A DNA stretch of 11,586 nt from Pseudomonadota bacterium (lineage in GTDB: Bacteria; Pseudomonadota; Gammaproteobacteria; Arenicellales; UBA868): assembly GCA_018661145.1 (NCBI GenBank), contig JABJIU010000083.1, forward strand, positions 1 to 11,586. The letters run 5' to 3'. Made by a program: the position numbers and the translations under genes. This document shows positions 7,018 to 11,586 of the stretch, piece after piece; the first letter of the stretch is position 1; each line of letters opens with the position of its first letter. Below the pieces are notes generated by a model. That model had not been told where the DNA came from and made no database searches. It saw only the letters and a program-made list of their open reading frames with translations.

Positions 7018-7247
7018 GGCGAATCAGGCACCCCGGTCTGTCCGGGACTAAACGTGAAGCCTATCTGGTGTACGGTCAGTTTTGTGTCGTTTTTTTAGCT
7101 TTTTTTCTTCAAAAACACTACGGTATCGAGTTAAAGTTCAAGTAACACTTGCGGATTGGGTTTCCATTCATTGCTTTTACTAGGGTGACACACTGGAAAG
7201 CGCAGGTGATCAACAACCTACACTCACCAAGTGAGGGAGGAAATGTA
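7018..7247 (+). promoter_or_regulatory. Leader and control region of the aap operon
   Basis: The non-coding stretch between the lipA terminator and aapJ should hold the aapJQMP promoter. Visible structure: a GC hairpin CCCGG-TCTGT-CCGGG at 7032-7046 without a T tract; two T7 tracts around AGC at 7090-7106; a perfect short palindrome CAAGT-AAC-ACTTG at 7139-7151, a possible operator; and a second one, CTCAC-CAA-GTGAG, at 7223-7235, next to the ribosome site. No convincing -35/-10 pair or sigma-54 site (GG-N10-GC) was found, so I do not place the promoter. No open frame with a good start is seen. Confidence 0.45.
7235..7243 (+). promoter_or_regulatory. aapJ ribosome-binding site
   Basis: GGGAGGAAA is a strong Shine-Dalgarno. 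Its GGAGG core ends seven bases before the ATG at 7248. It fixes the start there, which also gives a proper signal peptide, rather than at an in-frame TTG about 100 bases upstream. A small hairpin (7223-7235) abuts it. Confidence 0.85.
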
Positions 7248-8267
7248 ATGAGACAAAAAACGACTGCTGTTCTGTCAGCTGCCGCGCTGGTACTCGGCAT
7301 GGCTGGCACCGCGCAGGCAGGCACCCTGGAAGACGTACAAAGCCAGGGCGTTCTCCGATGCGTGGTCAGCACCGGAATCGCGGGCTTTGCCCAACCGGAC
7401 GCCAACGGTGTCTGGGGTGGTTTTGACATCGACTTCTGTCGCGCAACGGCAGCCGCTGTACTGGGTGATGCGAGCAAGATTGAGGCCGTAACCTCCACCG
7501 GTAAAACCCGGTTCACCAAACTGAACGCAGGTGAAGGCGATGTACTCTGGCGGAACACCACCATCACGTTCTCGCGTGACGTCAGCGTCAAGCTACGTTT
7601 TCACGGCGTGAACTACTACGATGGTCAGGGCTTCATGGTCAAAAAGAGTCTTGGCGTCAACAGTGCCAGTGAACTCGACGGTGCTTCTGTTTGTATCCAA
7701 ACGGGTACCACGACCGAGCTCAACCTTGCGGACTATTTTTCGTCCAATAACATGAAGTATGAGCCGGTTACCATCGAGACCAACGACGAAGCACGGCAGA
7801 ACTACGAAGCGGGTCGTTGTGACGTCTACACTACAGACGCCTCTGGCCTTGCCTCCACTCGTTCGGCACTGCCTGATCCCGATGCCCACATGGTGCTCCC
7901 CGAGATTATCTCTAAAGAGCCCCTTGGCCCGGCAACCCGCCACGGCGACGATCAGTGGTCTGACATCGTGACCTGGGTTTTGAATGCCACGATTACAGCT
8001 GAAGAGTTAGGCGTAAATAGTTCTAACGTCAACGCGATGAAGGGGTCTAATAATCCCGAAATCCGCCGTCTGCTGGGCGTCGATGGTAGTCAAGGTCAGG
8101 AGTTGGGCTTGTCCAACGACTGGGCATACCAGATCATTAGCCAGGTCGGTAACTACGGGGAAATCTTTGAGCGCAATATCGGTGTGAACACCCCTCTGGG
8201 TATCGCACGCGGCCTCAACGCCCTGTGGACCGATGGTGGGTTAATCTACTCTCCGCCCTTCCGCTAA
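7248..8267 (+). CDS. aapJ: General L-amino-acid ABC transporter, periplasmic binding protein
   Basis: This is the solute-binding protein of an Aap/Bzt importer (polar amino acid uptake family). The 339-residue precursor starts with a classic Sec signal peptide: basic MRQK, a hydrophobic core, and an AQA-type cleavage site after A24, so the mature protein is periplasmic. After it come AapJ/BztA landmarks: GVLRCVVSTG (34-43), GGFDIDFCRA (57-66), RNTTITFSRD, YYDGQGFMVKK, a VCIQTGTTTELNLADYF block, AGRCDVYTTDASGLA, and LPEIISKEPLGP. Conserved cysteines at C38, C64 and in the VCIQ and GRCD motifs likely form disulfides. Length matches AapJ (about 341). The Aap system of Rhizobium leguminosarum takes many L-amino acids; the exact range here cannot be read from sequence. 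BztA is an equivalent name. Two hairpins lie between this gene and aapQ. Confidence 0.95.
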   Translation: MRQKTTAVLSAAALVLGMAGTAQAGTLEDVQSQGVLRCVVSTGIAGFAQPDANGVWGGFDIDFCRATAAAVLGDASKIEAVTSTGKTRFTKLNAGEGDVLWRNTTITFSRDVSVKLRFHGVNYYDGQGFMVKKSLGVNSASELDGASVCIQTGTTTELNLADYFSSNNMKYEPVTIETNDEARQNYEAGRCDVYTTDASGLASTRSALPDPDAHMVLPEIISKEPLGPATRHGDDQWSDIVTWVLNATITAEELGVNSSNVNAMKGSNNPEIRRLLGVDGSQGQELGLSNDWAYQIISQVGNYGEIFERNIGVNTPLGIARGLNALWTDGGLIYSPPFR

Positions 8268-8295
8268 GCCGGAAACTGCTGTTTTACGTTGTAGT

Positions 8296-8327
8296 AGCAC
8301 CGGAGGTCCCGATGGGCCTCCGGTGCT
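8296..8327 (+). repeat. Strong hairpin after aapJ
   Basis: An inverted repeat begins 28 bases after the aapJ stop: arm 8296-8309 pairs with arm 8314-8327 in 14 pairs (one G-T) around a CGAT loop, with core AGCACCGGAGG/CCTCCGGTGCT. No T tract follows. It is therefore more likely a 3'-end stabilising or partial-attenuation element than a full terminator. Such structures after binding-protein genes help keep that protein in excess over its membrane partners. Confidence 0.75.
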
Positions 8328-8328
8328 T

Positions 8329-8346
8329 CGCAGTGATCGCACTGCG
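8329..8346 (+). repeat. Second hairpin in the aapJ-aapQ gap
   Basis: CGCAGTG (8329-8335), loop ATCG, CACTGCG (8340-8346) form a perfect seven-pair stem one base after the preceding hairpin. Only TT follows, so it is not a standard terminator. Together the two stems make a tandem structured block ahead of aapQ. Confidence 0.65.
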
Positions 8347-8384
8347 TTAGGTCTCCCAACAGACAAGGAACCCGCGCCGACGCA

Positions 8385-9578
8385 ATGATCGAGTCTGCTC
8401 CGAGTACATCAAACCCCCTTCTGCGGCTTTGGCGCAATAAGGAATCGCGCGGCGTCATTATTCAGATTTTTACGATGGTACTGGTGTTCGCCCTACTCGC
8501 GGCCATCGCTCGTAACGTCGTTATCAATCTCGAGGCCGTGGGTAAACAGTTCAGTTTCGGATTCCTTTTGTGGCCGGCCGCCTACGATATTGGCTTTTCG
8601 CCGTTCCTAGAGTACACCAATAAGTCTTCCCATCTTCGTGCCGCGGTAGTCGGACTGCTCAACACACTGTTGGTCGCTTTCTGGGGTTGCATTCTTGCGA
8701 CAATGGTTGGTTTTGTCCTCGGCATCATGCGCCTTTCCAGCAACTGGCTGGTCAGCAAAATCTCTTATGTGTACGTGGAGTTCATGCGCAATGTTCCGAT
8801 ACTGATTCATATTTTGGCGATCTATTCATTGGTCGTCACGCTGCTTCCACCTGCTAAACAAGCGATTAACGTAGGTGCAGATTCATTTTTCTTATCGAAC
8901 CGGGGCTTTTATGTTCCTTCACCGATTTTCGAAGATGGCGCTGGGTTTGTGGGCATCGTCATCCTTATCAGCATCGCACTGGTCTTCGCCTTCACGCACT
9001 GGGCCCAGCGTACCCAAGATCAGACCGGAAAGATTTACCCGGTGCTGTGGATTTCGATTGGCATTCTAATTGCGTTGCCCGGCATCGCCTTTCTGGCAAT
9101 GGGTATGCCGCTCTCCTGGGATATACCCGCATTGAAAGGATTCAACTTCCAGGGCGGCATGGCAATCAAGCCAGAGTTTCTAGCGCTCTGGCTCGCCCTT
9201 TCGCTTTACACAGCGTGCTTTATTGCGGAGATCGTCCGGGCAGGAATTCTTGCGGTCAGTCATGGCCAGACCGAAGCCGCATTTGCATTGGGCCTCCGAC
9301 CGAACCGCACCCTGCAGTTAATCATTATTCCACAGGCCCTTCGGGTAATCATACCGCCGCTTTGCAGCCAGTATCTCAATCTCACTAAAAATTCCTCGCT
9401 TGCCATCGCGATCGGCTATATGGACATCACCGCAACCCTAGGAGGAATCAGTCTGATGCAGACCGGCAAGGAAATGGAGACCATGCTTATTGTCATGGGC
9501 GTATATCTGGTGATTTCCCTCCTGATATCGGCCTTCATGAACTGGTTTAACCACCGAATCAAACTTACTGAGCGCTAG
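8385..9578 (+). CDS. aapQ: General L-amino-acid ABC transporter, permease AapQ
   Basis: This 397-residue inner-membrane permease matches the length of AapQ/BztB (about 400). It has a short cytoplasmic N-terminus, a first membrane segment (about 25-45), then the HAAxxxGLLNTLLVAFWG-like entry into the permease core (residues about 84-103), several further hydrophobic spans, and a long insert between spans (about 150-190) typical of these large Aap/Bzt permeases. The EAA loop, which docks on the ATPase, starts at E297 (EAAFALGL) and runs into IIIPQALRVIIPPL. The ATG at 8385 is the only reasonable start; the nearest purine-rich site, AAGGA at 8365-8369, is 15 bases away, so initiation may be weak. 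AapM follows after 8 bases. It pairs with AapM to form the channel. Confidence 0.94.
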   Translation: MIESAPSTSNPLLRLWRNKESRGVIIQIFTMVLVFALLAAIARNVVINLEAVGKQFSFGFLLWPAAYDIGFSPFLEYTNKSSHLRAAVVGLLNTLLVAFWGCILATMVGFVLGIMRLSSNWLVSKISYVYVEFMRNVPILIHILAIYSLVVTLLPPAKQAINVGADSFFLSNRGFYVPSPIFEDGAGFVGIVILISIALVFAFTHWAQRTQDQTGKIYPVLWISIGILIALPGIAFLAMGMPLSWDIPALKGFNFQGGMAIKPEFLALWLALSLYTACFIAEIVRAGILAVSHGQTEAAFALGLRPNRTLQLIIIPQALRVIIPPLCSQYLNLTKNSSLAIAIGYMDITATLGGISLMQTGKEMETMLIVMGVYLVISLLISAFMNWFNHRIKLTER

Positions 9579-9586
9579 GGCACCCC

Positions 9587-10720
9587 ATGTCAGAAACCTC
9601 TGCAAGTTCGCATCACGCTCCGGGCACACACCCTGACCTACCGCCACCGGTACGTACCACTGGCGTCGTCGGTTGGGTGCGGGCTAACCTGCTGTCGTCA
9701 CCTCTTAATGTGGGTTTGACACTGCTCTCCCTTTGGCTTTTGTGGATGATCCTGCCGCCGGCGATTCAGTGGCTCTTTACCGAAGCAATTTGGTCCGCTC
9801 AGGACAGAAAAGAATGCTGGGCAATGATGGATGCACCCCGGGACGCTGCGTGTTGGGCATTTATCCGAGGCAGTTTCGAGCTTTTTGTCTATGGCTGGTA
9901 TCCCGAACCGGAACGTTGGCGCGTTAACCTGACCTTTATCCTGTTTATCGCGGCCATCGTTGGAGGTCTGCGCGAAAATATTCCCGGCAAGAAATACTGG
10001 CTTTTCTTCGCAATGGCCTATCCATTTATCGCGGCGTGGCTGTTGCTTGGCGGGCTTGGTCTCGAGCCCGTCGGCACGAACAAACTGGGTGGAATCCTTC
10101 TCACCCTAGTGGTCGCGGTCACAGGGATCGCCTTCTCGCTACCTCTTGGCATCGCACTTGCACTCGGAAGGCGATCCAACCTCCCCGCATTGCGCGGCGT
10201 CTGCGTTATCTTTATCGAATTCATACGTGGGGTCCCGCTGATCACACTTCTTTTTGTAGCGTCTACGATGTTGACGTACTTTCTTCCGCCGGGATCAACC
10301 TTCGATCTTCTGATGCGGGTGCTGATCATGGTCACGCTTTTTGCTTCTGCCTACATAGCCGAAGTGGTCCGCGGCGGTCTTCAGGGTCTTTCAAACGGGC
10401 AGTACGAAGCGGCCGATTCCTTAGGGCTCAGTTACTGGAAAGCCCACCGCCTGGTCGTCCTCCCGCAGGCACTAAAGATTTCGATACCCGGTATCGTCAA
10501 TACCTTTATCGGATCGTTTAAGGACTCTACGCTCGTACTGATTATCGGCATGATGGATATCCTGGGTCTTGGCAGAGCTCGCCTGAATGACCCCGACTGG
10601 CTTGGTCTTGCGCCGGAACTCTATATGTTTATCGCGCTGTTCTTCTTCATCAGCTGCTTTTCGATGTCACGTTACTCATTTAGTCTCGAAAAGAAACTGC
10701 AGACGGGGCATCAAACCTGA
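9587..10720 (+). CDS. aapM: General L-amino-acid ABC transporter, permease AapM
   Basis: The second permease has 377 residues (AapM/BztC about 384). After a proline-rich cytoplasmic start come a membrane segment (about 40-60) and the loop characteristic of AapM, with AACWAFIRGSFELFVYGWYP followed by RWRVN, which is a useful marker separating it from AapQ. More membrane spans follow, then the permease core with EFIRGVPLITLLFV and the EAA loop from E274 (EAADSLGL), continuing into VVLPQALKISIPGI and FKDSTLVLIIG. The ATG at 9587 has a modest AGGG site at 9577-9580 that overlaps the aapQ stop. The short spacing on the aapQ side suggests coupled translation and equal subunit amounts; aapP follows after 23 bases. 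Confidence 0.94.
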   Translation: MSETSASSHHAPGTHPDLPPPVRTTGVVGWVRANLLSSPLNVGLTLLSLWLLWMILPPAIQWLFTEAIWSAQDRKECWAMMDAPRDAACWAFIRGSFELFVYGWYPEPERWRVNLTFILFIAAIVGGLRENIPGKKYWLFFAMAYPFIAAWLLLGGLGLEPVGTNKLGGILLTLVVAVTGIAFSLPLGIALALGRRSNLPALRGVCVIFIEFIRGVPLITLLFVASTMLTYFLPPGSTFDLLMRVLIMVTLFASAYIAEVVRGGLQGLSNGQYEAADSLGLSYWKAHRLVVLPQALKISIPGIVNTFIGSFKDSTLVLIIGMMDILGLGRARLNDPDWLGLAPELYMFIALFFFISCFSMSRYSFSLEKKLQTGHQT

Positions 10721-10743
10721 CCCCAACCGCATGGAACTACATT

Positions 10744-11532
10744 ATGAACCAGGAAACCACAGCAGCATCAACCAATACGCGACTCGATTCGAGTGACTCA
10801 AAAGTTATTTCGATCAAGGGCATGCATAAATGGTTTGGTGACTTTCATGTTCTCAAAGACATTAATCTTGAAGTTGCTCGCTCCGAGCGAATTGTTATCT
10901 GTGGTCCGTCAGGTTCCGGAAAGTCCACGCTGATCCGATGTATTAACCGCCTTGAAGAACACCAACAAGGTTCTATTACCGTTGATGGAACCGAACTTAC
11001 CCAGGATCTAAAAAATATCGAAATTATCCGTTCTGAGGTCGGAATGGTCTTTCAGCAGTTCAACCTGTTCCCTCACCTTACGGTCCTCGATAACGTTACG
11101 CTTGCGCCGATCTGGGTGCGGAAGCTCGCAAGGGCCGAAGCTGAGGAGCAGGCAATGCAGTACCTCGAGCGCGTAAAGATTCCCGAACAGGCCGCCAAGT
11201 ATCCAGGCCAGTTATCCGGCGGTCAGCAGCAACGTGTCGCGATTGCGCGGTCCCTATGTATGAATCCCCGAATCATGCTTTTTGATGAGCCAACCTCTGC
11301 GCTCGATCCCGAGATGATCAAGGAGGTTCTCGACGTCATGATCGAACTTGCCGAGAGCGGCATGACGATGCTGGTAGTAACGCATGAAATGGGCTTTGCA
11401 ACAGCTGTTGCTGACCGGGTCATCTTTATGGACGGTGGTGAGATCATCGAGGAAAAGCCGCCCGTAGAGTTCTTCGAGAGCCCCGAGCATGAGCGAACCA
11501 AACTCTTCCTGAGTCAAATTCTCCACCACTGA
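10744..11532 (+). CDS. aapP: General L-amino-acid ABC transporter, ATP-binding protein
   Basis: The 262-residue ATPase subunit (AapP about 257) powers the AapQ-AapM channel. All ABC motifs are intact: Walker A GPSGSGKST (54-62, K60), Q-loop Q104 in VFQQFNLFPH, signature LSGGQ (157-161), Walker B IMLFDE (177-182, catalytic E182), D-loop SALD, and the switch histidine H214 in VVTHEMGFA. Sequence style (KWFGDFHVLKDI near the N-terminus, LPHLTVL-like FPHLTVLDN) is that of polar amino-acid ATPases such as GlnQ and HisP. The roughly 20 residues before the first strand are low-complexity, rich in S, T, N and D, and variable in the family. The ATG at 10744 has only a weak GGA at 10733-10735. It is the last gene of the operon. 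Confidence 0.96.
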   Translation: MNQETTAASTNTRLDSSDSKVISIKGMHKWFGDFHVLKDINLEVARSERIVICGPSGSGKSTLIRCINRLEEHQQGSITVDGTELTQDLKNIEIIRSEVGMVFQQFNLFPHLTVLDNVTLAPIWVRKLARAEAEEQAMQYLERVKIPEQAAKYPGQLSGGQQQRVAIARSLCMNPRIMLFDEPTSALDPEMIKEVLDVMIELAESGMTMLVVTHEMGFATAVADRVIFMDGGEIIEEKPPVEFFESPEHERTKLFLSQILHH

Positions 11533-11586
11533 TTCTCTCCCCAACGTCGGAGGGATGGGGCGGGGCTACATAGTCACCTTAAAAGG

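Noticed and set aside
7032..7046. GC hairpin CCCGG-TCTGT-CCGGG as a second lipA terminator
   Set aside because: No T tract follows it; it may only be a chance or backup structure.
7158..7174. Possible sigma-54 promoter (GG...TTGC) upstream of aapJ
   Set aside because: The gap between the GG and GC elements is 12 bases, not the required 10.
6988..7247. Glycine riboswitch or other known regulatory RNA before aapJ
   Set aside because: I found neither the conserved purine-rich core motifs nor the paired tandem layout of glycine riboswitches; only short hairpins are present.
11539..11560. Possible terminator after aapP (CCCCA ... TGGGG)
   Set aside because: Only five pairs around a 12-base loop and no T tract follow; the window ends soon after, so the true terminator may lie outside.

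Overview
The window is a block of bacterial chromosome, almost fully coding. It is most likely from a free-living, probably marine or soil, proteobacterium, and Gammaproteobacteria is my best guess. That guess rests on the single-chain GcvP, the gamma-like LipA and GcvT sequences, and a general amino-acid ABC transporter of the Aap/Bzt type known from proteobacteria. The assignment is by eye, without a database search. Base composition is moderately GC-rich and looks even across the window. I see no mobile element, tRNA, rRNA or CRISPR array.

Layout. (1) Positions 1-1504, minus strand: a type II (Rhizobium etli ReAV-like) L-asparaginase gene. Fourteen bases downstream of it is a GMC-family FAD oxidoreductase gene that runs off the left edge. 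(2) Positions 1505-1608: a short divergent regulatory gap. (3) Positions 1555/1609-6987, plus strand: gcvT-gcvH-gcvP-lipA, a tight operon for the glycine cleavage system plus the lipoyl synthase that matures its H protein. (4) Positions 6988-7247: an intrinsic terminator followed by the leader of the next operon. (5) Positions 7248-11532, plus strand: aapJ-aapQ-aapM-aapP, a complete general L-amino-acid ABC importer (periplasmic binding protein, two permeases, ATPase). Two tandem hairpins lie just after the binding-protein gene. (6) Positions 11533-11586: a non-coding tail with nothing I can assign.

How the genes fit together. AapJQMP would bring in amino acids. The asparaginase would convert asparagine to aspartate and ammonia. 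GcvTHP would oxidise glycine to CO2 and ammonia and put a one-carbon unit on tetrahydrofolate. LipA inserts the sulfurs into the lipoyl arm that GcvH needs. The region therefore reads as an amino-acid scavenging and nitrogen-release neighbourhood. The L protein (dihydrolipoamide dehydrogenase), LipB/LplA, GlyA and any dedicated regulator are not in the window. I do not see an undescribed biological system here. The most interesting points are lipA translationally coupled to gcvP, the paired hairpins after aapJ, the asparaginase-GMC oxidoreductase pairing, and small palindromes in the aapJ leader.
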